Origin: DAMCAP01 sp032059445
GTDB taxonomy: Bacteria; Bacillota; Clostridia; Oscillospirales; Ruminococcaceae
Length of the DNA: 64,000 bases
Direction of reading: 5' to 3'
Assembly (NCBI GenBank): GCA_032059445.1
Contig: DAMCAP010000006.1
Location: 46,746-110,745 of the forward strand
The position numbers and the translations under genes are program-made. Of the stretch, positions 26,470 to 35,352 are shown piece after piece. Position 1 is the stretch's first letter, and each line of letters opens with the position of its first letter. Below the pieces are notes generated by a model. The model had not been told where the DNA came from, did no database searches, and saw nothing but the letters and a program-made list of their open reading frames with translations.

Positions 26470-26580
26470 ACAGAGCGATCGAGTACCTTGTGGGTATTTT
26501 GATCGCTCTGTTTGTTATAGGACTTATGCTAATATATTTTGCTACGTGGTCTAGCTATAGCAGTTTGCTAAGCAAAATAT
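26470..26580. repeat. Dispersed hairpin repeat, copy 2, with extended tail
   Basis: Core hairpin at 26470-26511, identical to copy 1 in the 42-base core. Its tail (TTTGTTATAGG ... ATATATTTTG ... GGTCTAGCTATAGC) resembles the tail of copy 3. The tail also holds a perfect 10-bp inverted repeat, ATATTTTGCT (26534-26543) and AGCAAAATAT (26571-26580). It lies between the SnoaL gene and a broken recombinase. Confidence 0.85.
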
Positions 26581-26593
26581 CTGTAAGAAGTAT

Positions 26594-27215
26594 TTAAGCC
26601 GTTCTTAATTGATCCTTATCAGCCCCCCTTTCAAAGCTGATAGCTACCTCCTGATTTTGCGTATCTGGTACTGCGATTCTAAAGGTAACTGTGATCTTAT
26701 CCTTATACACATCAACCCGATCTAGGTAAGAGGGCAGCATCCTTCTGATCTGACGCTTATCTCTCTTAAGCACATAATCTTTGAAACAACCAATATACTT
26801 CTCAACCATCTCTGCTGTCACATAGGTGAGCTTTCGGGCTTTTTCAGCACGAAGTTGCATAGCGGTTACTGTTGCTATCTCAGATTCAATATCAGCCAGC
26901 TTCTGCTCAAAGGTATCGTTTGAAGGCTGTTTTAGTGATTGCTCGATATTGTTTTTCTTGTTATTCTCAAGTTTCTTGATACGTTGGTACCTTATTGGGA
27001 ATACGAATGATCTCTTCAACCTTCTTGTAGCTTCTGGTGCGAGAGCCATCAGAGCGCCTTTTGGTATGCTTGTTGTAGATAAACACCCCTTGTAACATTC
27101 GAGGATCTCATAGAGGCTTTTCTTTCCAAAGAGCTGCCCTATTTTGGTGGTGTAGCCTTGAGCATTAAGCTTTGTGATACCAAGAATCAAGGAAACCTGA
27201 ATACGAAAAATAGAA
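26594..27215 (-). pseudogene. Large serine recombinase remnant, frameshifted and deleted
   Basis: Only the distal part of a site-specific serine recombinase remains. The first segment (ILGITKLNAQGYTTKIGQLF ... KSLYEILECYKG) is the recombinase-domain LNxxGYxTKxG...F...SLYxIL pattern. The continuation, GVFIYNKHTKRRSDGSRTR then VEEIIRIPNKVP, lies in another frame. The reading then returns to the first frame for the coiled-coil and C-terminal part (about 80-198). The catalytic N-terminal domain and the zinc-ribbon stretch are missing. No attachment sites could be assigned. It marks a former mobile element insertion at this place. Confidence 0.82.
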
Positions 27216-27244
27216 CCGCCTAGGAGAGAATCCTAAGCGGTTCT
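27212..27244. terminator. Terminator overlapping the histidine kinase 3' end
   Basis: AGAACCGC (27212-27219) pairs with GCGGTTCT (27237-27244), with inner TAGGA/TCCTA. On the minus strand ATTTTT follows. The kinase stop codon (27220-27222) lies inside the hairpin, so the last residues are encoded by the terminator itself. Confidence 0.75.
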
Positions 27245-28563
27245 GATTTTTGGTTACACTTTATCGTACTACCGACATCTTTCTTCAGCGGTATCATAAG
27301 CTGCAAAACAAACACTTCATCTGCGGTTTCAAAGGAGTAAAGTCCGCCATGTCGTTCTACTATGGCAACCATACTCTTGATGCCAAAACCGTGACCTGCC
27401 TCATTGCTTTGTGATTTGGGTAGCTCTCCTTCCATCTCAATCTTGCCTACATAGGCATTTTCAGTAGAGATGACCAGCTTGTCATTGCTAATTAGCGCGT
27501 GAATATATACCTTGCGGAGCTTTTCGTCCCTCACCTGTGCGGCGGCAGTGATGGCATTCTCCAGCGCATTAGAAAGAAGCGAGCAAAGTTCGGTATCGTT
27601 TATTCCCAGTGCCTCTGGCAGTTGGATATCTGTGCATAGGATAATACCATCCTTTTTTGCTCGTGTTTCAAAGGTGGATAAAATCAGATTAACTGTTTCA
27701 TTTTCACAATAGCGGACCAGGGTTAGTGCATCAATGTCAGCTTCTGTTATGGAAAGATACTCTTTTATTTTGTGTATATCTCCTTCGGCGGCAAAGCTCC
27801 CTATCAGCGACAGATGGTGGCGCATGTCATGGCGATACATTACGGTGCTTTTTTGCACTTGCCTCATAGCATCAAGCTCTGACTGGGCCTGCTGGAGCTG
27901 AACAGCAAGGATATCCCTCTCCCTGAGCGCGTCCGCCTGTTTTTGCGCTTCGGTGTAGTATAGAAGCACAAACACAAAGTAAAGGGTGGATATAAGAGAA
28001 GGCATAAACTGAACTGCACTTCGTGCTCCCGAGTACAGTACATCCGAATAAACGCCGGCTGTGTAATCAAACACATAATAAAAAAACGGAACTGCGCCAA
28101 AGAGCAAGCATGCCTGTGTTGATTGCTGCATCAGCTCTTGGACCGAGCTGGCTACACATCTTTTGAGGAAATAGTACACTACAGCTATCGCTACAATGCA
28201 GCTGATATGCTCGGCACGTCGATCATTAAAAACTGCCATAGCCATTGACCCAGCCCAGCGAGGCACCTGATAGCAAAGAAAAGCTGCAAGTACGCTGCTT
28301 ATGGACATGACCCACGAGCGCTTAAAATAGAGCACAAGGAACAGGATCAACGGTAGGTGAGTAATGAGGGGATAAATTTTGGAGGTAAAGCGCAAACCCA
28401 ATGTCCGCCAGAATAGCATTTGAAGGAAGAATAGGACTGCGCAAAAGCAGGCGGTAGCCAGTCTATTGGCACGTGTACTCCTTACACCGCAAAACAAAAG
28501 TGCCACGGTCACACCAAACACCAAAACTAAGCAGTAGCGTAGAGTACTTATAACGGTGATCAT
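27220..28563 (-). CDS. GHKL sensor histidine kinase, AgrC-like
   Basis: 447 residues. About six or seven N-terminal membrane helices (to residue about 205) are followed by a coiled stretch and the phospho-acceptor box YRHDMRHHLSLIGSF near 240. The GHKL ATPase domain has N-box LLSNALENAITAA (about 335) and G-box GHGFGIKSM (about 395). This polytopic sensor plus HATPase_c_5 layout is that of peptide-pheromone sensors such as AgrC. It overlaps the response regulator stop by one base (TAATG), so the two are translationally coupled. No AgrB or AgrD homologue is visible nearby, so the ligand is open. Confidence 0.92.
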   Translation of the reverse strand: MITVISTLRYCLVLVFGVTVALLFCGVRSTRANRLATACFCAVLFFLQMLFWRTLGLRFTSKIYPLITHLPLILFLVLYFKRSWVMSISSVLAAFLCYQVPRWAGSMAMAVFNDRRAEHISCIVAIAVVYYFLKRCVASSVQELMQQSTQACLLFGAVPFFYYVFDYTAGVYSDVLYSGARSAVQFMPSLISTLYFVFVLLYYTEAQKQADALRERDILAVQLQQAQSELDAMRQVQKSTVMYRHDMRHHLSLIGSFAAEGDIHKIKEYLSITEADIDALTLVRYCENETVNLILSTFETRAKKDGIILCTDIQLPEALGINDTELCSLLSNALENAITAAAQVRDEKLRKVYIHALISNDKLVISTENAYVGKIEMEGELPKSQSNEAGHGFGIKSMVAIVERHGGLYSFETADEVFVLQLMIPLKKDVGSTIKCNQKSEPLRILS

Positions 28564-29309
28564 TACAGCGTATTCCTCCCCCTGCCCGAAGATAGAAGAA
28601 ATTTCATATACGCTGTCTTTGTCTGCACAAACAATTCCCTTGCCACAGGTACAATTTGGCCTGTAATCATGACAAACCCCGATTTATCAAGAGCTGTTAC
28701 CTGGCGTAGATTTACAATATAAGAGCGATGGGGCTTCAAGAAGCTTGCATCTAAAAGCAAATCCTTTTCAAAGTCCACCAGATAGCCGTAAGAGTCCTTG
28801 ACTTCACCGCTTACAAGCGTAAATTGCACCTTGCGGTTCAATACCTCAACATATACAATGTCCGAAAGAGGCAGCCTTACAAGGCTGTCTCCTGTTTTTA
28901 GTGCAAGATAAGCCTCACCCTTCGACATTTTGGTAAGCAGCTTATCAAGGACATGAAAAATCTCCTCAGCTTGTACCGGCTTTAATATGTAATTTTCGGC
29001 GCTCACACGATAGCTCTCCACCGCAAATTCTCGGGATGATGTTAGAAAGATAATGGGTATAGTCGCATCCCACTGACGGATTTCCTTTGCTACCTCCATA
29101 CCTGTGAGGCCCGGCATTAAGATGTCGATAAGCAGTAGATCAAATTGCTGCTTGTTCATTGCATCCAGAAGCTCTGTGGCGCAATGAAAGGTGTCGTATG
29201 TAATTGANNNNNNNNNNNNNNNNNNNNCCCGCTGCTTGCGGTAGTTCTCTACCAAGGCGGTGATGCGACAAAGGTCGTCTATGTTATCATCACAAATTGC
29301 AAAATGCAT
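28563..29309 (-). CDS. LytTR-family response regulator, interrupted by an N gap
   Basis: About 248 residues from the ATG at 29309, after TGGGGGATGG. The receiver domain has DD in AICDDN, the phospho-acceptor in LLLIDILMPGLTGMEV, S/T in FLTSS and K in ILKPV. The C-terminal LytTR domain (about 140-245) has SLVRLPLSDIVYVEVLNRKV, FLKPHRSYIVNLRQV and the final PVARE. A 20-N gap at 29208-29227 falls in the receiver's first helix; the frame resumes in phase if about 20 bases are missing. It probably binds the 21-bp-spaced direct repeat at 29383-29419 and drives the divergent small gene and giant protein. Confidence 0.92.
   Translation of the reverse strand: MHFAICDDNIDDLCRITALVENYRKQRXXXXXXXSITYDTFHCATELLDAMNKQQFDLLLIDILMPGLTGMEVAKEIRQWDATIPIIFLTSSREFAVESYRVSAENYILKPVQAEEIFHVLDKLLTKMSKGEAYLALKTGDSLVRLPLSDIVYVEVLNRKVQFTLVSGEVKDSYGYLVDFEKDLLLDASFLKPHRSYIVNLRQVTALDKSGFVMITGQIVPVARELFVQTKTAYMKFLLSSGRGRNTL
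29208..29227. other. Assembly gap (20 N)
   Basis: A run of 20 N within the LytTR response regulator gene, after codons for the first receiver helix. Confidence 0.95.
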
Positions 29310-29382
29310 CAAACCATCCCCCAAATATAATTGTCCAAGTATATTTTACCATGCATAAAAAGTGGCTTCAAGTGTCGTTTTT

Positions 29383-29451
29383 TACGATTCGTGCGGTAGA
29401 AACCACGATTGGTGCGGCAAATAGTTATATTGAAAGTAAATATGCTATATT
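29383..29451 (+). promoter_or_regulatory. LytTR-type direct repeat and extended -10 promoter
   Basis: ACGATTCGT (29384-29392) and ACGATTGGT (29405-29413) are separated by 12 bases, a 21-bp period. The match extends to TGCGG after each copy. This is the arrangement of LytTR-domain binding sites. An extended -10 TG-C-TATATT (29443-29451) lies downstream, and no good -35 is present where one would be (about 29423-29428), which suits an activator-dependent promoter for the gene at 29494. Confidence 0.7.
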
Positions 29452-29493
29452 TTTTGCAATATTATGTTGTTATGAGGAAGTGAGTGATGTTAT

Positions 29494-29820
29494 GTGACCA
29501 CAGCGATGCTGGGATGGTTTATTGCAGGAATTTGCTTTACAGCCTTTATAATTTTATGGTTTTGGGTCAGCTACAGAGAAATTTATGCGAAGCGCTGTAG
29601 CCTTGATTCCATCAGCGAACAAGTAACAATGCACCGAAAGCTCTTTATGCAGGAGCGAGGCGGTGCATACGATGCATCTGCTCAAACTGTGCTTACCAAC
29701 AAGCTTATCGCCTATAGCAAGGCGGAAATGGAATACAACGCACTGCTAAAAAAACCAGCGCATTGTATCCCGGCTTATATCTTAGGCTTTCGCCCCGCAG
29801 GAAAATCGGACAGGCTATAA
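29494..29820 (+). CDS. Small single-pass membrane protein, divergent from the LytTR pair
   Basis: 108 residues starting at GTG 29494 (or ATG 29506). One N-terminal membrane helix (LGWFIAGICFTAFIILWFW) is followed by a cytoplasmic or external helical domain with HRKLFMQERGGAYD and YSKAEMEYNALLKKP, ending in AYILGFRPAGK. The tail faintly resembles LemA-like proteins, but I would not assign it. It lies just downstream of the direct-repeat promoter and 50 bases before the giant secreted protein. It is therefore placed to be regulated by the adjacent two-component system and to act with the giant protein. Confidence 0.68.
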   Translation: MTTAMLGWFIAGICFTAFIILWFWVSYREIYAKRCSLDSISEQVTMHRKLFMQERGGAYDASAQTVLTNKLIAYSKAEMEYNALLKKPAHCIPAYILGFRPAGKSDRL

Positions 29821-29870
29821 CTTGTGCCTGCCAAATTATAAAATCATATACACTTAAAGGGGGACAAAAT

Positions 29871-32800
29871 ATGAATAAGCGACTACTTAGCATACTTCTT
29901 GCACTCTGCATGATGTTTACAGGGCTACCGAGCTCGGCTCTAGCAGCATCAAACGTTCCAATTGATACAGGAGCGGAGATTATAGCCTTTGAAGCGCTGA
30001 CCGAAGCCCAAAAAACGGTACCTTTAGGGACACCCGAAGCAGATTTAGCGCTTCCAGTAAATCTGATGGCTAAGGTAAAAACAACAGCAACCACAAACAG
30101 CGGGATCCCGAGTAGCGGTGCAATATCACAAGAAGAAGATATGCTTATTGCAGTGACATGGATTTCAAATCCACAGTACAACATGGATACCGCGGGTATG
30201 TATACCTTTAGCCCGGTAATAAACGGATATACGGTAAGCACCGAGTTGCCGGAGATTGCCGTGACTGTGGGTGCTACGCTTATGATGCCGCTCATGGCGG
30301 GTGCTCCAATAGAGGTCAACAGCTTGTCAGAGCTTCAAGCTGCCATTAATAATGCGATGGGCGACCTAAACCTAAAGCTTTCTGATAGCTACACCAGTAG
30401 TGTGGGAACGCTGACCATCGGAACTAATTACAACTTCACCATCGACCTAAACGGCAAAACCCTCGATGGCGGCGAGAATACTGCTATCGTACAAAACGGC
30501 ACTGGTACACTGACCATCATCGATAGCGGCACGGGTGGCAGGGTTACTACCGACAATCCTTCCTCTAGTTCCGGCGCAATATATATCCAAACCGGTAACC
30601 TTGAGATAAACGGCGGTACGGTGAGTGCCCTCTACTGCGCGATTTACAACGATGGCGATGGTGCGGTGAGCATCTCGGGGGGCACGGTGAGCTCAACGAA
30701 AGGTAAAGCTATTTATAACAAGCTTACCGGTACGGTGAGCCTCACAGGCGGTTTGGTAAGCTCAAGTGAAGATATCGCTATTTATACCAACGTCGGATAT
30801 AACGGTAAAATAATCATCCCAAGCGGTAACCCTCTCATCTTAGGCGCATATCAGGTAATGAACAAAGCCCCCGATTTGAGCGGCTATGACGATGTGAAGA
30901 TTCAAGGAAGCACCACTAGCGCAAAGGGTACCGGTGTGGGTGGAATTACCAAAAGTGACATTGATACAGATGAAGAGGTCCGAAATTACAAAACCCTAAG
31001 CTTTTGGAAAGACGACTCGCCCCAACTCTATACCATCACCTATGACCCTAATGGTGTCCCCGGTAGTGCGAATAAGCGCACTGCTGGGCGAGGCATCGCA
31101 GTCCAATTGCCCGGTGGCGGGTTGTTTACTCCCCCCGACGGCAAGCGATTCAAAGCCTGGGCGATCGGCAGCCCCTCCGGCTTGTTGGTATATGAGTGGG
31201 ATAGCTATATGTTTATGGCTGATACCACTGTCTATGCCGTGTGGGATGATACTTTCGTCGAAATTAATGGCAAAGGGTACCCTACCCTGCAAGCGGCAGT
31301 GAATGCAGTGAAAGAGGGAGAGACCATTAAGCTGCTCAGCGACATCTCCCTCGCAAATCAAAGCACTGTCACCACAGGCGGTAGTACGCCGTCTTTTAGG
31401 CTCGACCTAAACGGGAAAACACTAGACTCTAAAGAAGCAGTCGGTCAACAAAAACCTGCCCTCCGTCATTACAGCAGCGGCACGCTGACCATTATCGACA
31501 GCAGCCCGAACGCTGCCGGTAAGATCACCTCTCCAAACTTTCGCACCTTGGAGAATACGGGTAACCTAATTATCGCCGGAGGTACGGTAGAAAATGCCGC
31601 AGTAAGTGCCGGTGGCAGCAGCGCCATTTACCTCTCAGGACAGGGCAGCGTTACCGTTTCTGGTGGTGTAGTGAATGTAATCGACATCGGCGTGGCAATT
31701 GACAGCGTTTTCAATGCAACCGGTAGCGTGAACATTTCGGGCGGAATGGTGAGTGCGAATGGTAGTACGAGTATTGCGATTCGCAACACGCAGGGTACGG
31801 TAAACATTACGGGCGGCATAGTAAGGGCTGGCTTGGCGGCGATTCACAACGAAAAAGCCGGCAAAATTACTATTTCGGGCAACGCTAAGGTCACTAGCAC
31901 CAATGGCCGCGCGCTGTCTGGTACGATTTTTCTAAACGAAGGCACAGCTGATAAAACCGTCCTTGAAATCACAGGGGGTATAGTGGAAAACACCGTATGG
32001 GGTGACGCGATTTACAACAACGCCAATGGCAAAATCGCTATCCCTAGCGGTACACCGATCATCACGGGCAAAATTCAGGCAATGAACAAAGCCCCAGATT
32101 TGAGCGGTTATGCCGATGTGAAGATTACAGCGAGCACTACTGACGCAAACGGCAGTGATGCGGTTTCGATAACCAATAGCGACATTGATACAGATGCAAA
32201 GGTCAAGGCTTACAAATACCTAAATTTTGGGCAAATTACCGCACCAGTAGCCTACACCATCACCTATGATGCCAACGGCGGCAGCGGCTCCATGTCAGAC
32301 GATACTGCTACCCAGGGCACGGCATTCACACTGCCCGATAGCAGCTTTACTGGACCAGAGGGCAGGCGGTTTAAAGCTTGGGCAATTGGAAGCAGGTCTG
32401 GCTCACAGGTAATTCCAGATGATACATATCTCTTTACGGCTGACACCACTGTCTATGCCGTCTGGGAGGATATTCCTACAGTTATCGTCGCCGAAATTAA
32501 TAGCAGAGGCTACGATACCCTGCAAAAAGCATTTGATGCAGTCACAGAGGGACAGACCATTAAGCTGCTCAGCAACATCACCCTCAAAGACACTGTCAAC
32601 TTGGTATATGGCAAACCGTCCTTTACCCTTGACCTAAACGGCCAAACGCTGGACGGCCGACTTTACAACGTCATTCTCCATAACGGCAGATGCACGCTGA
32701 CCATCGCCGACAGCGGCACAGGCGGCAAAATTACAAGCGCACTAGTGAACGGGGTTACGGGAACAATTAGAATGTACAACGGAAGCCTGGTGGTCACCGG

Positions 32801-35165
32801 CGGCACAGTGGAAAACACTGGTACACATGGCAGAGGTGCGATCTATACCGAAAATAGCGGAAATGTCAGCATACAAGGCGGCACGGTGAGCTCATCCCCA
32901 ACAGGAATTTTGAATAATATAGGCAGCGTGACCGTTTCGGGCGGTATGGTGAGTGCAGACAACGGAGGTGCGATTTTTAACACCGGCATCGGTAGGGTGA
33001 CCGTTTCGGGCGGCACGGTGAGCGGTGGCTACACGCCGGCAATTTATAATCAGGGTACAGGCAAAATTACTGTTTCGGGCAACGCTAAGCTCACCAGCAA
33101 TAATTCCGGCGGTACGATTTCTCTGAATCTAGGCACAGTGGATAATACAGTCCTCGAAATTACCGGTGGCACGATAGAAAATGCCGAATGGGGCTACGGG
33201 ATTAACAACTACGGCAATGGTAAAATTGTTATCCCAAGTGGCACACCAGTCATTAAATCCACAAATATTGCCATGAACAAAGCTCCCGACTTGAGCGGTT
33301 ATGACGATCCTAAGATCACGGGAAGCAAAACTGACGCAAACGGCAGCGATGCGGTTTCGATAACCAAGACTGACATTGATACAGATGCAAAAGTAAAAGC
33401 CTACAAATACCTAAACTTTGGGCAAACCGTCGCACCCGCAACCTATACCATCACCTATAACCCAAGCGGTGGCAGTGGCTCGATGACAAGCGACACTGCT
33501 TCTCAGGGCACAGCATTCACACTGCCCGCCAGCAGCTTTACCCCACCCAGCGGCAAGCGGTTTAAGGCTTGGGCAATCGGCAGCACATCAGGCACACAGG
33601 TAAATGCAGGCGGAAGCTACACCTTTACGGCTGATACCACTGTGTATGCCCTGTGGGAGGATAGTTCCTCTGCGACCTACACCATCACCTATAACGCCAA
33701 CGGCGGCAGTGGTGTGATGCCAAACGGCACTGCTTCGCAGGGCACTGCATTCACACTGCCTGTTAGTAGCTTTACCGCACCCAGCGGCAAGCGATTTAAG
33801 GCTTGGGCAATCGGCAATACATCAGGCACACAGGTAAATGCAGGCGCAAGCCATACCTTTACGGCTGATACCACGGTCTATGCCCTATGGGAAAGTGTTC
33901 CTTCATCAGCCTATACCATCACCTATAACGCCAACGGAGGCAGTGTATCTCCTGCAACTGCCACAACAAACAGTGAACAGAAGCTTACAACTTTGCCAAC
34001 TCCCACACGCAGCGAGTATACATTTGGCGGCTGGTATACCGCAGCCACTGGTGGCACAGCTGTAACGACCTCTACAGTTTTCACTAGAAATACCACGATT
34101 TACGCCCACTGGACTGCAGTCTCAGTGAATATTTCAGGTGTGGTAAAAGATCACGAAAGCAATCCGTCACAGTATGCCACGGTAAAGCTTCAGCAAGGTG
34201 CAATAGAGGTTGCCTCTACTTTAACCGATGTAGATGGACATTATGAAATCCTAAATGTAAAGCCGGGGATTTACAATATCGTTGTAATTTTTGGAGGAAG
34301 GACATATACCCTTGATACCATTAAGGCTATTGACAAAGATATCATCATCAATCCTCAGTTGCCTGACATCGACAAAAACACTTTTCTTATAATAAACGGC
34401 AGTGTAACACCAAATGTGACTGTAGATGGGCTTGTAACTGTTTCTAGAAAAAACAATGCTGATATTACAATGATTGTGGAAGAAAAGCCTGAATCAGCAG
34501 CAGATCATGCAAGCGGCATTAAAGCGCTTGCTCCTGGTAAAATGCTGCAGTATTTAGACATCAGCCTGAAAGCCGGTGAATCGCCGCTTTCCAGTGCAGG
34601 TTCGGTACTAGAAATCATCATACCGTTTGATTTCACAAACAAGCAAAGTATCTCTGTATATCGCTACCACGATAACGCGCAAGCCTTTATAGAGGCAGAC
34701 ACAGGGCTGGATGGCACATTTATGCTTGACCGTATTAATCATGTTATCCGTGTATTTGCAAGCCAGTTCTCTACCTATGCTATAGGCTACAGTATCTCCA
34801 CAGATGATTCTTCCCCTTCGAGCGACGATGCTAGAAACGACAGCGAGCTCTGGGAAGATGTGCGCGAGGCTATAGATGACGCAGCTAAAAATGAGATAAT
34901 AAAGGTAGATGCGAAACCTACCGACGCTATGCCATGGGATGTGATGGAAAAGCTGTATGACAATCAGGTGGGTTTGATCATCGAGTACCCCGATGGTAAA
35001 AAGATTTACATTCCTGCTGGCAAGGCTGTAGACCCCAAAGCAGAGTCGGGCAGACTGTACTATCCTATTTCCTACTTAGAAAAGCTGTTTGCAGTTAAGC
35101 AAGCTGAAGCACCTTCACTTAGCACAAATAGCAATAGAAACCCAAAAACAGGTGCTGTGGTATAG
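29871..35165 (+). CDS. Giant secreted repeat protein (1764 residues) with NPKTG tail
   Basis: Starts at ATG 29871 behind AAAGGGGGAC. Signal peptide: LLSILLALCMMFTGLPSSAL. Three roughly 400-residue modules follow (about 147-460, 463-870, 873-1265). Each has a right-handed beta-helix-like part with I-(S/T)-G-G-(T/M)-V repeats and then an InlB/Listeria-Bacteroides-type beta-grasp repeat (YTITY...G...F-x-AW...TVYA-x-W). Two further 78-residue grasp repeats and one more follow. Then come a carboxypeptidase-regulatory-like domain (about 1420-1490), a FSTYAIGY domain and the end N-P-K-T-G-A-V-V. There is no membrane anchor. Likely an adhesin or surface matrix protein. Confidence 0.88.
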   Translation: MNKRLLSILLALCMMFTGLPSSALAASNVPIDTGAEIIAFEALTEAQKTVPLGTPEADLALPVNLMAKVKTTATTNSGIPSSGAISQEEDMLIAVTWISNPQYNMDTAGMYTFSPVINGYTVSTELPEIAVTVGATLMMPLMAGAPIEVNSLSELQAAINNAMGDLNLKLSDSYTSSVGTLTIGTNYNFTIDLNGKTLDGGENTAIVQNGTGTLTIIDSGTGGRVTTDNPSSSSGAIYIQTGNLEINGGTVSALYCAIYNDGDGAVSISGGTVSSTKGKAIYNKLTGTVSLTGGLVSSSEDIAIYTNVGYNGKIIIPSGNPLILGAYQVMNKAPDLSGYDDVKIQGSTTSAKGTGVGGITKSDIDTDEEVRNYKTLSFWKDDSPQLYTITYDPNGVPGSANKRTAGRGIAVQLPGGGLFTPPDGKRFKAWAIGSPSGLLVYEWDSYMFMADTTVYAVWDDTFVEINGKGYPTLQAAVNAVKEGETIKLLSDISLANQSTVTTGGSTPSFRLDLNGKTLDSKEAVGQQKPALRHYSSGTLTIIDSSPNAAGKITSPNFRTLENTGNLIIAGGTVENAAVSAGGSSAIYLSGQGSVTVSGGVVNVIDIGVAIDSVFNATGSVNISGGMVSANGSTSIAIRNTQGTVNITGGIVRAGLAAIHNEKAGKITISGNAKVTSTNGRALSGTIFLNEGTADKTVLEITGGIVENTVWGDAIYNNANGKIAIPSGTPIITGKIQAMNKAPDLSGYADVKITASTTDANGSDAVSITNSDIDTDAKVKAYKYLNFGQITAPVAYTITYDANGGSGSMSDDTATQGTAFTLPDSSFTGPEGRRFKAWAIGSRSGSQVIPDDTYLFTADTTVYAVWEDIPTVIVAEINSRGYDTLQKAFDAVTEGQTIKLLSNITLKDTVNLVYGKPSFTLDLNGQTLDGRLYNVILHNGRCTLTIADSGTGGKITSALVNGVTGTIRMYNGSLVVTGGTVENTGTHGRGAIYTENSGNVSIQGGTVSSSPTGILNNIGSVTVSGGMVSADNGGAIFNTGIGRVTVSGGTVSGGYTPAIYNQGTGKITVSGNAKLTSNNSGGTISLNLGTVDNTVLEITGGTIENAEWGYGINNYGNGKIVIPSGTPVIKSTNIAMNKAPDLSGYDDPKITGSKTDANGSDAVSITKTDIDTDAKVKAYKYLNFGQTVAPATYTITYNPSGGSGSMTSDTASQGTAFTLPASSFTPPSGKRFKAWAIGSTSGTQVNAGGSYTFTADTTVYALWEDSSSATYTITYNANGGSGVMPNGTASQGTAFTLPVSSFTAPSGKRFKAWAIGNTSGTQVNAGASHTFTADTTVYALWESVPSSAYTITYNANGGSVSPATATTNSEQKLTTLPTPTRSEYTFGGWYTAATGGTAVTTSTVFTRNTTIYAHWTAVSVNISGVVKDHESNPSQYATVKLQQGAIEVASTLTDVDGHYEILNVKPGIYNIVVIFGGRTYTLDTIKAIDKDIIINPQLPDIDKNTFLIINGSVTPNVTVDGLVTVSRKNNADITMIVEEKPESAADHASGIKALAPGKMLQYLDISLKAGESPLSSAGSVLEIIIPFDFTNKQSISVYRYHDNAQAFIEADTGLDGTFMLDRINHVIRVFASQFSTYAIGYSISTDDSSPSSDDARNDSELWEDVREAIDDAAKNEIIKVDAKPTDAMPWDVMEKLYDNQVGLIIEYPDGKKIYIPAGKAVDPKAESGRLYYPISYLEKLFAVKQAEAPSLSTNSNRNPKTGAVV
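31027..34120 (+). repeat. Tandem DNA repeats in the 1764-residue protein gene
   Basis: Five copies of an InlB-type coding unit begin near 31027, 32251, 33441, 33675 and 33909. The last three have a 234-base period. Larger near-identical blocks (for example around 32085-32290 and 33280-33470) recur at about 1.2 kb. These can recombine and can collapse in short-read assemblies, so the true copy number may differ. Confidence 0.8.
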
Positions 35166-35352
35166 GGAAATGCGCTTCCAAGAGAGGGGGCAACTTCATT
35201 CATCAAGGAAATTTAGATGAACTCAAGTATGCGAGGTTTGTACTTTCTCTGGATGAATGGATGAATATTCTGCGCTATTGATTACTATGCCGCAGGCTAT
35301 GAGTCTCCGAAGCAAAAACTCACTATGATTACTTGATTGCTTCCTTTTGTAG

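Noticed and set aside
29351..29497. A 48-codon frame upstream of the small membrane gene in locus A, ending with a Cys-Cys pair, considered as an AgrD-like pheromone precursor
   Set aside because: The predicted -10 box lies inside it, it has no good ribosome site, and the end lacks the usual thiolactone core plus acidic tail.
30300..34120. CRISPR-like spacing of repeats
   Set aside because: The repeats are in frame within a coding region and encode protein modules; no CRISPR array or cas gene is present.
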